Shown piece after piece: positions 21,452 to 30,955 of a DNA stretch of 64,000 nt. The notes below the pieces were generated by a model. It made no database searches, was not told the DNA's origin, and saw only the letters and a list, made by a program, of their open reading frames with translations. Numbering within the stretch: position 1 is the stretch's first letter; each line of letters opens with the position of its first letter. Where the stretch lies: NCBI GenBank assembly GCA_022478985.1, contig JAKSZP010000205.1, positions 81,741-145,740 on the forward strand, given 5' to 3'. This DNA comes from Massospora cicadina (lineage: Eukaryota > Entomophthoromycota > Entomophthoromycetes > Entomophthorales > Entomophthoraceae). Both the position numbers and the translations under genes were made by a program.

Positions 21452-22800
21452 GTTTCCCTCAGAATTTGATTATCTTCTTTTCCATAGATCATAGATTTTT
21501 GGTTTTTTGTTGTATCTTTTAATGAGAGTATATTTATATGATGGTTGTAATTATCTATTGTTCTGGTATAAACTGTATAATTTTTTAATCAAAAATTTTA
21601 ATTAAAGTTTGTAATCTTAGTCAAGGTTATATTGATAGTGCTAGAAAATAAGGTTACAAAATTAAGTTCAATTTATAGTAACAGATTACCTTGTATTATT
21701 GATCTAGTGTTATTATTTGAGGTAAACTTAACTAGAAAATGAAATCTATACATTAATGCTTATAAATATTTATATATTGAAAATGCAGGCAGAACCAATA
21801 TATCAGCTAAAAGCTTAGTAAAGAAACTTCACCAAGATGTTATTTTCAATTTCAGATGCACTAATTAGTGTTATTAAATTATCTTCACCAGTATAGGGTT
21901 TCAGCACTTTATTCTTGATCTTTAAATAATTTGAAGTCTTGGCCTGGTACCAAAATATTTGTGTGAAAGGCGCAAATCAACTTGCATCCCCAGTAGTAAT
22001 TGACGCGCTTCTAACTTTCTCCTCTGCTGCCAATATATTAGAGGAATTACTAGTTGATATCATTTATCATTAATGTACCATTTGTAAGTGTAATAGGATT
22101 TTTTATTGCATTTTATTGAGGAATTTATTTTATATAATAATTTTAGTTTTGATAAAGTAAAACAAGTTACTATTTATAGTTTCTCATATAATTACTTATC
22201 AAACTATTAACACTGACTGTCAGAAATTGAGTCTGATAGTTTCAATATAAATGACTGAGTAGTTTAGAATTGTCATATATTAAATAATTCACCAAATTGC
22301 TAAACCAATTAAGTAAAGTAATAATAAATCATAATGTTTAATCTTTAGGTTAACTTAAAGTTTCAGGTCCAGTTCTTAGCCCAAAAACCATTTATCATAT
22401 AGTTTACTTACTTAATTTAATTAAGTTTTAGCATTTGGTCTTAATATAAGTGCTATGAAAAATGATTGAAATTGTTTAGGTTTAGTGGAGATAAATTTTT
22501 ATCTCTGAGCTTCACTTACCATAACAGGGATGGGTTTTGGGTATATTAAAATTGAAACCCAAGTAATGCAGGGTAAATCAGCTAATGAAATATATAAAAG
22601 CTAGGTCTGTTTTCAAATCAAGCACTAGATCTTTATGCAAAGCCAGAACTATACTAACGAGCCTCAAAATAGCTTACTACAAATTAATTTAAGTAATATG
22701 TTATATCTACTTCTTGTGGGATAAGTTACCTCATTTTTTATAACTCTTGTTGTTGATTCAATATATGCTATAACAAATAGGAAATCCATCTATATTAATT
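21452..22800. other. AT-rich stretch, no feature recognised
   Basis: No reading frame above about 60 codons, no element terminus and no RNA gene was recognised on either strand. Confidence 0.6.
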
Positions 22801-22810
22801 TATTTTAAAA

Positions 22811-22952
22811 ATAAATAAAGTAAATGAGGGGGTCAACCTTGGGACAAATATACCATGCTGAGTTTTTTAGCCTGTGCTGGTTTTAAACTTGTGTCAATTG
22901 AAACCTGACCCAGAGTGGAGCATGAACCACCCCGCTATGCTACCACTCCTCC
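22811..22952 (-). mobile_element. SINE3: tRNA-derived element with the shared 3' domain
   Basis: On the - strand the head reads GGAGGAGTGGTAGCATAGCG with a weak A box. A decayed B box, AAGTTTAAAACC, stands where SINE1 has GAGTTCGAAACC. The 3' part GGTATATTTGTCCCAAGGTT then GACCC matches SINE1 and SINE2. A perfect 10 bp duplication TATTTTAAAA lies at 22801-22810 and 22953-22962. The head differs from those of SINE1 and SINE2. Confidence 0.72.
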
Positions 22953-22962
22953 TATTTTAAAA

Positions 22963-23780
22963 CTATATAAATCACACCTATAAGTAAAAAAACTTTGGAA
23001 ATTCCTATTCACATTAATCCTTAAAATATGATATAAATTATCAATAATATGAGTTTTTTATTAGGTGATTAGATTTATATTTTCAATAAGTATCAAAGTA
23101 TGGCTTGCAACCCTTCAGTGCAACTTGTATCTTTGTATATAATTTTTATCAGTATGACATGCAGTATACACCAATATTAAACAAAAAATTAAAATAATTG
23201 ATTTAATCACGTTACTATACTGAAAGTTATGTTAAAATATATACCACTAAAATTCATAAACTATAATATTCTAAACATAGCTTGGTAGCACTTTATTACT
23301 AAGCTATGACCCAGGAGTTATCATAAACTTAAGATACATATAGACTAAAAGTTCTACATAAACAATTTTATTCTCACAGGAATTAGGGCATTAATATAAT
23401 CTTTTTTGATATAAATAACTCAAAATTTAAAGTAGTATTTAATATTGTCAGGATGCTCAATTAAAGAAAGTTTTCACTAAAGTTTAATAATTTATTTTTG
23501 ATTAAAACTGATGCATTAAGCAAAACTAAGACCAAGCCCCAAATACTAATGAAAACCTAAAAATATTATATATGTGCTAAAACAAAATTTATGCTATCTC
23601 AAAAAAGGGTATTTTAAATTTATACTTAAATTGCCCTTTTTATATCAAGCCATCCTTGCAGTGCTTGGTGACAAACCTTTGAGGACTTGCATGTAAGGCT
23701 TTCCACAAAAGGAAAGGATCCAGATAGTGTCTACTACCCCTTTACATGTATAAAAGTTCACTTTATTTTTAAGAAAATTC
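22963..23780. other. AT-rich stretch, no feature recognised
   Basis: Many stops in all frames, no terminus or RNA gene recognised. Confidence 0.6.
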
Positions 23781-24466
23781 TTAAATTTCCGCCCACTTCA
23801 ATCCCCCCACTGTCTAGTAATTGGCATGTTGACAAGATAAAGCTCCTTTTTTGAGAAAACCCTCAGCTTTACCAAAACGTTAGGAGTGCCCCAGGTAAGC
23901 CATCTAATGCCGCCACCTATTTTCCCAAAAACTAAAAGTTTAAAAGATTTTAAAATTTTATGAGGTCTCAGATGTAAAAATTTGATTTTTCTGAAGAATT
24001 TTGAAAGTTCCGACCTGATTTTACCCTTGCGCACACTATTTCCCCAAATTACTTTCTAATGCTTTAGGATATTTGCTTTCAATTGAGCGTCAGAACTCTA
24101 AGGATGAGAGCGCCTCATTTTGGAAAAATCTTTAAAAATTCTAAAGAACGCTAAATTGGGGGGCAGCCAATCATGGCGTGCCCCATCACCTCTCCTCAAC
24201 CTCTGTTCTTGCGCCACCTCATAAATTAGCTCTCACATCACCAGCGAAAACCCAGAGACTGAAAGCTGGAGAATATGCTGACCCAAGAGCTGCAGAACCC
24301 AAAACATTGTTGCAAACTTTAAAACCCCTTTACTATATAAAGGCCAGTGCCCTTACTTGTGAGGATACTATACTATTTTATTCTCCTATGTTTGTTTTCT
24401 CTCTAAATGAAGAGGTCTTTCCTCCCATCATTTAAATCTTGTTATCTCAAAACTTTTTTAGCATCA
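23780..24466 (+). repeat. LTR-like block related to the 44.5 kb LTR
   Basis: It shares short blocks in the same order with 44500-45165: GCCCAC and CACTGT, then CTCAGCTTTACCAAAAC, then GCCGCCACCTAT, then ACCCCTTTA. A TATA-like TATATAAAGG is at about 24336. TGGCGCACATCTAGG at about 24467 could be a primer-binding site. The open frames inside (23798-24034 minus, 24178-24435 plus) are not recognisable and are taken as chance. Confidence 0.3.
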
Positions 24467-25443
24467 TGGCGCACATCTAGGATGTTTTAGTGCAGCCAAG
24501 GTGGCGCTCCCCTCATCAACCAGAGGCTTCAGGGCCACATCAACAGCAGTTGCTTGGTTACTCTGGTGACTGATTGTAAAACCGCCATTGTGCAACCAGA
24601 GCCAACTTGAGCTCTCCAAATCCCAAAAATGAAGCTATGAATATTTTCTGGAGCTCCTTTAATTTCCAGCAACATACTAAAACTGCTTTATTAGTAATAA
24701 AAAGATTCAAGCTCAACTACTTGTTGTTTATAAAAAATCACTGATTGGAAAGAGCCCCTGTGGAGGGAAAAATTTTGACACTTTAAATAAAAGCCATCTG
24801 GACCATTAATTATCAAAAATTTTACAGTTTGAGTATATCTTTATAATGTCAGGGACTGTCCTATGACCCTATCAGCAAAGTTTGAATTTTAAGTTAGGCG
24901 TGTCTCAGCAGTATGACCTGCAATCTAAACTAAGAAACTAGTTTATACTCTCATAAAAACTTAAAATAAATGAAAGTATATAAGAGTATAAATTAAGGAA
25001 TGTTCAATATTAACTTCTAGCCAATTTACCTCTTAATTGATAGCAGCTTTGCTAACTAAGCTTAGGTATTTTTCAAAAGCATAAGTTTATTATCAGGATG
25101 TAAATTTTATTATTAAGCGAATAGAGTTATTTGTAATGCACAGAGTGGTTTAAGAATTCTTCACTTTTGAATATTATACTCAGGGCTTGGACAAAAAGTA
25201 CATATAGGATGGGAGTCAGTTGTGTGATGCACATAAGGCCAATAACAACGGGTCAATAGAGATATGTTTAAAAAGGCTCTAGAAATACTGAGCGCTATGA
25301 TGCAAGCTTCCCATACATTAATGTTATAAAGTTAGGTGACGTCAGAAAGGTTGTAGAGCAATGCTAGCTCTGAAGGTGATGACACTGAAGGTGGCAGTAA
25401 TGTGGCATACCTTACTTCAAAAATGAGGCTTCCTCATTATAGG
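24467..25443. other. No feature recognised
   Basis: It may be the decayed internal part of the LTR element that starts at 23780, but no protein motif was readable. Confidence 0.45.
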
Positions 25444-25462
25444 GAAGGTTGTGTAAACATAT
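25444..25462. repeat. Target-site duplication of LINE B (left copy, diverged)
   Basis: GAAGGTTGTGTAAACATAT here and GAAGGGCATGTACACATAT at 37957-37975 agree at 15 of 19 positions by eye. They lie exactly at the two ends of LINE B once the LINE A insertion is taken out. Confidence 0.5.
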
Positions 25463-26706
25463 TTTATTTTCCTATTTGGAGAGAGTATACCAGTTGACTT
25501 ACACTTCCAATGTAATCATGATATACTATCAAAATATAGATTTATAAAGGACACCCCAGAGGGTTCATAACCTCTCCTGTTGTCAGTCATGACCGCCAGG
25601 TTTAGGAAGATGGGGAGATTCATGCCAACTCTTTACTTGGATGCAGCATGAGTTTAGGAAGGGATCAATGTTTAGAAACCATATTGGGAATCATGAGTTG
25701 ATTAGCCTTATGTTGCGTGGGCCATGTTGCCAAACAACAGTGCCTAAAAATGTTTCTATATATGATAGTGAATACAATTGATTACTTCTTGGAGGGTAAG
25801 AGTTGTTCCTGAAAATGAGTATAATACTATACTATGGAGTGTCTATTTTGCTATTGTCACTATCACAGTCCGTAGAGATGGATGAATTAGTGACTCCATG
25901 TTGGGAGCGAACATTTTTTTAGATAAGCTGAATATCTTCCTATATCCTTGGTGGAATAGCATATAACCTCTTTACAGATAGCTGCCAATGGCGGACAATG
26001 ATCTAGGCGGTGTATTAAAATTCAATATTGGCCCCATATTGTTCAAAAATGGGAGATATTATATCGCTCCACCATGTGATATACTCTCAGAATGCATCTC
26101 CTTATTTGTGAATGTATACTGGGTTGTAGTAGAGCATGGTGTATGTATCCCCAGATAATCCTTTGGGTTTTTTTGTTATATGGTATGTCCATTATATCCA
26201 TGTATTCAACCCTGGTAATTGTACTCATTACAGTTTATCATTCTGTTTATAACAAATTGGCCGTTAAATTCTTACCTGTAAGTTAGCCTTGGGCGGCCTC
26301 ATTGGATAGTCTGTCCACTAATGTGGATCTTCCATTCCGCTTTTCTCATGGCAAGAAGTATTTGTTTAAAGTGTACAGGGATCTCACGCGGTCCTGCAGC
26401 AGTTGGATGTGATCACATATACCTAATAAATGAGATCGAATGACTTGGGTTTCCTATTTGTGGAACACGTGCAAAGTTTGACCTTGCTGCTTAGGCCCAA
26501 TGTAGATTTGGAAGATCTGAACTAGTCATCTGGACTATCCAGGTTCCTAGTATTTAAAAGCTTGTTTTACATAATTTATTGGCCCCATACCTCCATTAAT
26601 ACTAGGGCCAAATAACGCTTTAAGAGTACAGGGGCTTTTTGGCCAGACCAAAGCCACCCATGTATTAGGGCATAATTTGTTGTAGAAAAAGGATGGTGAA
26701 AGCTAG
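25463..26706 (-). pseudogene. LINE B: 3' part (end of ORF2 and 3' UTR)
   Basis: The - strand continues LINE B beyond the LINE A insertion. From 26690 down it aligns with LINE A from 32700 onward. At 26228-26043 it reads RVEYMDIMDIPYNKKTQRII, matching LINE A VRIDYLDHMDIPYNLETQRR, then HHALLQPSIHSQIRRCILRV. The 3' UTR aligns through GAACCCTCTGGGGTG (25560 region), and the element ends with CTCCAAATAGGAAAATAAAA near 25470. The ORF2 C-terminal CCHC knuckle seen in LINE A is not intact here. Confidence 0.75.
26692..26706. repeat. Target-site duplication of LINE A (left copy)
   Basis: GATGGTGAAAGCTAG here and GATGGTGAAAATTAG at 33934-33948 differ at two of 15 positions. Read on the - strand, this is the ORF2 sequence of LINE B at the insertion point. 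Confidence 0.75.
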
Positions 26707-26791
26707 CTTTTCTTTCTGATTACTATCACTTTTAATAATACAATTCGATTCAAACAGCAAAATATGATAATAAACACCAGGCGAGATTAGT

Positions 26792-28056
26792 ATGAATAAT
26801 AAGGTAAAGAGCTGGGAAAACGCGGTAGAGGGTAGCAGATCCAGAACTGCACCGCCCAAAGGTACCAAGCGCACAGGTACAAATGAAAATCTCAGCAAAA
26901 ATAAAAAACCTGAGGTGGTGCATCCCGCAGGTTTCATCAATTTTTTAGTAAGATACTGTAGCTATCTAAAAAGTATCACAATTGCAACCACTGTCATTGG
27001 TGGAACATGGGATATGAGTTTTCCTGGGCGTAGAAACACTGATGATGTGGGAAAAGTTCAGCAAAGCCCAACAAAAAGTTTTTCCCACACGTGGTGTACT
27101 TAACAACCCATACTATCCGCAAAGGGTGGGTAGATCTTGGGTTCAAAACTGTGGAAGAAGCAAATGAAGCAGCAAAAGTCAGAGTGGCACTCAACCTTCC
27201 TGACGGACAGCAATTGGTTCCAACCAAACGCACCCATTGGACTGAATCCAAGGATATTTTCATAATTTTTGATTATCTTCTGACCACACTGGCGCGCACA
27301 GTAGTTGAAAGTCATCTCCAAGAAGGCTTGGAAGCCTACAGAGAAATTAAACAATTTGAAATGCAGCGCTTCCAGCTGATGCTGACCCTCAGCATGAGGA
27401 AAGCCAATAGCAATAATTTCGCTGAACCAGGATTTAGTAGAGGAGATTACAAAAATCCCCCACATCGCATCCTTCACAATTGATAGAAAAAAATACCAGC
27501 TGTTCCACGCAACAGTGGAAAGCATACCCCCCATTTGCAACCACTGCCAGGCCTTTGGGCACAAGATTCATGCTTTCCCCATAAAAGAAGGCCTGAGAGA
27601 AATGGAATTCTGTGAGGAGGAAATGGGCGAAGATGACTCAGAATACACCAAAATCACAGACACTACACAAGCCTTCAACTGGGGAGAACACGGTAAATAT
27701 AAAATTATTGACCTTTTTCCCTGAAAGAAAGAAAAATGGCCAAACAAGCTCACAAGCTGGCTGCGGCCAAGGCAAAGACCTCGGTGGAATCAACCATATC
27801 GCTGGAGCAGATCCAGGAAGACATGGAGGAACTCAAGTCCATGAACCAATCAGATCCCGCGGAAAACCATACACCCAATCTGACCAGTTCAAATTTGACA
27901 GAACCTGATTTGGAAATGAATGCAGCAAAATTGGGGCTCAGTGCACACCCAGAAATTGTGGAATTCAACCCAATTGGGAAGGAAAATCAACAATGGAATG
28001 TGCAAGAAAAAATGCAGCCAATAAAAATCCACAAGTGCACTGCAATAACATTTTGA
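26792..28056 (+). pseudogene. LINE A ORF1
   Basis: The frame opens MNNKVKSWENAVEGS at 26792. It shifts near 27090 to a frame reading VYLTTHTIRKGWVDLGFKTV, EEANEAAKVRVALNLPDGQQ and LVPTKRTHW. LINE B has the matching block at 37661-37398 (DLGFEMAKEANDDAKVRVVV). A knuckle at about 27530-27575 reads CNHCQAFGHKIHAF, that is C-x2-C-x4-H-x4 with the last Cys changed to Phe. A third frame at 27736-28056 is acidic and Gln/Asn-rich. ORF1 proteins of this group bind element RNA. There are at least two frameshifts. Confidence 0.65.
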
Positions 28057-28383
28057 AACCAAGCAAAGCAAGAGAGGAGCGAAAACTGTGGCAATGAAAG
28101 GGGCAGAATACACCCCAACTCCTACCCATGGCTATGCTCTCTGCAGCAGAGGTGTAGTGGAGAGCAATGTGAGCGAGGGAGTAGGGCCGGGAGGCCCTGC
28201 TAACTGCTCCTGAGGCGCATTGGGCGTCTCAGTAGAGATAAGGGACTCTGAACATAGTGGGACTCAAGGCCTAACATCCCGGGCCAAGAAGTTGAGTCTA
28301 CTACAAAACCCACCTGTGGATATCCTGGCGGTGCAGGAAACCCACTGTCCACAGGGAGAGGAGGAGGCATGGGAAAAAATGCT

Positions 28384-28398
28384 CCTCCCAACAATATT
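28384..28398. repeat. Target-site duplication of mini-retroposon 2 (left copy)
   Basis: CCTCCCAACAATATT is repeated exactly at 28422-28436 on the other side of the insert. Confidence 0.8.
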
Positions 28399-28421
28399 TT
28401 TTTTTAGTACTAGATGGTCCA
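28399..28421 (-). mobile_element. Mini-retroposon copy 2, 23 bp
   Basis: On the - strand it is TGGACCATCTAGTACT plus seven A. It is flanked by a perfect 15 bp repeat. LINE B at about 36290-36310 has the same endonuclease sequence with no insert. It is the shortest copy, and its first bases TGGACC differ by one base from the GGGACC of the other three. Confidence 0.8.
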
Positions 28422-29023
28422 CCTCCCAACAATATTGTTTTGGTCGCTTCACTGTGGGGTGATAGTACATGCAAACCAAAACTATAAATTTATTAATAAA
28501 AATTCATTCCTGAATGGCCACATACTCGCCGTAACTTTTTCATGGCACACTGAAGTGCACACAATAGCCAGTGTGTACGCTCTGAACGGTGCGTATGATT
28601 AAAGAGAATTTCTCACAGCTTCAACACAATTAAATCTACCAGCAGATAATTTCATAATGGGAGACATGAACTGCTTGATTAACCCAGAGATTGACCAATG
28701 GCCATACACAATGGAGATACCACAAGGGCAAGTGGAACTCCAAGTACTAAAGGCCACCCTGGGACTATATGATCACTGCCAAAAAGGCAACCCCTGCTAC
28801 AAAACATGACACGCCCACATTTACACAATGGTACACTTGTCCCTATTTCAAGGATAGACCTAATACTCGCACCAATAATTTTTGGTCACCTAATCCAAAA
28901 ATTTAAAACTGGAAAAATTGAATGTTCCAACCATTGGCTTGTTTCAGTGTCTTACAAACTGGTGGAACTCAGTACCCAAGCACCCAGATGGTGCAGAATA
29001 CACCCAGAAAGTTTAGCTGACTC

Positions 29024-29041
29024 AGAATTTCAATCCTGGAT
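29024..29041. repeat. Target-site duplication of LC1 (left copy)
   Basis: AGAATTTCAATCCTGGAT is identical over 18 bases to 30938-30955. It encodes part of ORF2 of LINE A. Confidence 0.9.
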
Positions 29042-29056
29042 TAGAGCTTCTTTGAA

Positions 29057-29078
29057 CGCTCAAAGTCACTTTTGAGCG
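29057..29078 (+). promoter_or_regulatory. Hairpin at the LC1 5' end
   Basis: CGCTCAAA and TTTGAGCG form a perfect 8 bp stem around the loop GTCACT. LC2 (near 41259-41282) and LC3 (near 21420) keep related sequence (TTTTGAGC or TTTTGAGT), so the leader is a conserved part of the element. Confidence 0.55.
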
Positions 29079-30133
29079 ATTTTAAATTTAAGTTTATTTA
29101 TCCACAGCCGTCTGCCCAAACCTATTCTTTGATGTCCTTGGCTCTGCCGCCTGCCACCCCAGTGTGGGGCAGCAGTGCACCCCCACCTAGCGTTTTCTGC
29201 CCCACGGGCAAGCACGTTCAGACGGGCTCAAACAGCCCTCCCACTGCTTCCAACTGCTTTGTCACCCCACGGGACTTAGCGCTCCACCTGGCGCGCGTCC
29301 ACCCTTCTCGCTCCCATCCTCTCGCCCTCCCTCGCTCTGCCATTCGCTATTGCCTCAGAGTGGACTATGGGCGTTTGTTCCCATATGCCAATAAGGCAAT
29401 TATTGACCTAGCCACTGCGGCCTTTGCACCAGCTGGCTTTATAGACTTCCGCCCTTTTAAGGGCTACTTTGACGTTGGGTTCCAATCTGAGGAGGATGCT
29501 GAAGCGGCAGCACAAACTCCTCTAATTTATAAAAAAAACCCCATTTCCACAACTCGTACTCGCCTCCCTTCAGACACCATGCTAGTGGTATCCTTTGCAA
29601 ATCTCCCATCCCGCCTTCCACCCCAGGTTTTGTATGACCAGTTGGTCGTGGGGCTCATGGCTTATGGCATTCAGCCCAACCTCATCTTTGCTATTTCATC
29701 TAGTGCGGAATGCCTTGCTGCTCCTTGTGCAACAGCCACCATCATACCACACCACCCTACCATAGCCCAACAAATCCCACCCCGCGCTAGTGTGGCTGCA
29801 CCGCCTGATCATTTCTTTTGGGCTCAGGTCAATAATGGTAGGCAGATTTGTTCCCTCTGCTTTGGCCTTGACCATGCAAAAAGAGCATGCCCTCAGGCTA
29901 AATCCGGTGCTGCAGCTTCTGAGCCCCCCTCTGGAGGTTCAGTATGGGGCGCTTTGCTGCCCCCTCCCACCCTCCAATCTCGTTCAGTGGGACCACATGG
30001 AAAATCAGCCCCCCCAAAACCTCCATCCTCACTCTCCCACCTAAATCTACGCCAGCCAATCAGAGCAATGCTTGGACTACCATTCGCACCCAAGCAGCTG
30101 CCCATTCGCCCAATCCTACCCACCCAAATTTAA
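29072..30133 (+). CDS. LC1 ORF1, N-terminal open frame of 353 codons
   Basis: This is the longest open frame in the window. Residues 24-45 hold the family motif LPPATPVWGSSAPPPSVF then CPTGKH. Residues near 95-185 form a block with VDYGRLFPYANKAIIDLATA and FRPFKGYFDVGFQSEEDAEA, resembling a small alpha/beta fold. Residues near 167-220 match LC3. A CCHC knuckle at about residues 259-272 reads CSLCFGLDHAKRAC. The tail is Pro-rich. An RNA-binding ORF1p role is inferred from the knuckle and the element context. The first Met may not be the natural start; the annotated one at 29072 lies within the leader hairpin, and Met at about residue 22 is a good alternative. Confidence 0.65.
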   Translation: MSDFKFKFIYPQPSAQTYSLMSLALPPATPVWGSSAPPPSVFCPTGKHVQTGSNSPPTASNCFVTPRDLALHLARVHPSRSHPLALPRSAIRYCLRVDYGRLFPYANKAIIDLATAAFAPAGFIDFRPFKGYFDVGFQSEEDAEAAAQTPLIYKKNPISTTRTRLPSDTMLVVSFANLPSRLPPQVLYDQLVVGLMAYGIQPNLIFAISSSAECLAAPCATATIIPHHPTIAQQIPPRASVAAPPDHFFWAQVNNGRQICSLCFGLDHAKRACPQAKSGAAASEPPSGGSVWGALLPPPTLQSRSVGPHGKSAPPKPPSSLSHLNLRQPIRAMLGLPFAPKQLPIRPILPTQI

Positions 30134-30859
30134 ACGCCACTATTCCAGTGAACCAAAATCCATGGGATCTATTGGCTGAAACTGACGAATCAGGTAATGT
30201 CCTCATTAGTAAGCATACAGGTCAACCTCTCTGCCAAGGCAATTATGGTCGGGCAAAATTTTTCCTTCCCAACTTTGATGAAACCCCTACTCCTCGCCAT
30301 TTTGCTCCTCTACCCAATACAGCCCCCTTCCAAAGTGACCACCAGCTAGCCTTAGCTGCGGTGGCCTCTCCTCATTGCCCAAAACTACGCACCGCGGTGG
30401 CCCAGTCAGTGGCTCAGCTCCAGCATGGCCTGCCCACCATCTTCTTCCCCCGACTTCCCTGAATCTCCCTGCAGTGACATCTCAAAACTATTTGATGATG
30501 CTGAAATTGCTGTTTTGAATGTCGCAACGCTTGCTTCATTCAACCCCTCAGCCAAAATCACCCGCCACAATATCTCCCTTTTCACCCAACTTCCTGAAGC
30601 TCGCAAAGAAGCTGAAGTTCTCCTCGCAGCTTTTGTTGAAACACTTTCCCATCATTATCTTGATGTGGAAGTGGAAAACTCCTACTACGCTGACCTCAGC
30701 CCCCACTATGCGGATGCCCCAACGCCCTGGCTCTCTGCTCTGATCCAGTACTGTAACCAACATCCCTTGATCGAGGTGGGTCTTTCTGAAAACCAACCCC
30801 CAACCCCTCCTCACCCTCTGCCATGGTGGGTTAGCAGTTTCTGCTTCCCACCTGGTTAG
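30131..30859 (+). pseudogene. LC1 ORF1, C-terminal part in shifted frames
   Basis: Coding sequence goes on past the stop at 30133 in a second frame up to 30462, with NPWDLLAETDESGNVLISKH, and then a third frame up to 30859 with ARKEAEVLLAAFVETLSHHY and LDVEVENSYYADLSPHYADA. LC2 has matching pieces (NPWSSLDETEELDYA near 42370). Two frameshifts would restore a protein of roughly 590 residues. The function of this C-terminal half is unknown; I see no endonuclease or RT motif. Confidence 0.5.
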
Positions 30860-30937
30860 TAGTTTGTTTTGTCATTTTGAGTGTTGTGTCCGGTACTGTC
30901 CATCCCCTGGTCAGCGTGGTCTCAAATAAATTGAAAT

Positions 30938-30955
30938 AGAATTTCAATCCTGGAT
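30938..30955. repeat. Target-site duplication of LC1 (right copy)
   Basis: It is identical to 29024-29041 over 18 bases. Confidence 0.9.

Larger units (their letters stand above)
28220..29041 (+). pseudogene. LINE A ORF2: apurinic-type endonuclease domain
   Basis: The domain opens with KLSLLQNPPVDILAVQETHC, the LL....DILAVQETH block that carries the catalytic Glu. After frame changes near 28650-28700 it shows FIMGDMNCLINPEIDQW, matching GDFN.. and the LINE B sequence IIGDMNCWINPNIDQW. This enzyme nicks target DNA to prime reverse transcription. It is broken by mini-retroposon copy 2 at 28399-28421 and, at its end, by the LC1 insertion (EFQSWI at 29024-29041). Neither insert is present in LINE B. 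Confidence 0.7.
29042..30937 (+). mobile_element. LC1: 1.9 kb ORF1-only retroposon inserted in LINE A
   Basis: It is bounded by a perfect 18 bp duplication, so its ends are exact. The 5' leader carries a hairpin at 29057-29078 (CGCTCAAA, 6-base loop, TTTGAGCG). Coding sequence fills 29072-30859 and belongs to one ORF1-like protein. There is no endonuclease or RT. It ends CATCCCCTGGTC, seven bases on from a GC-rich block, then CAAATAAATTGAAAT. The LINE A 3' end is very similar (CCCCTGGTC, then CAAATAAATATAAAAA). It appears to be a non-autonomous element moved by a LINE A-type enzyme. It is GC-richer and less decayed than its surroundings, so probably the youngest layer of the nest. Confidence 0.8.

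Noticed and set aside
24178..24435. A host gene exon with a TATA box at 24336.
   Set aside because: The TATA-like sequence lies inside the frame, the protein matches nothing known to me, and the block resembles the LTR at 44.5 kb.
27100..27564. A 154-codon - strand frame.
   Set aside because: It is the reverse shadow of LINE A ORF1, whose sense frame matches LINE B at protein level.
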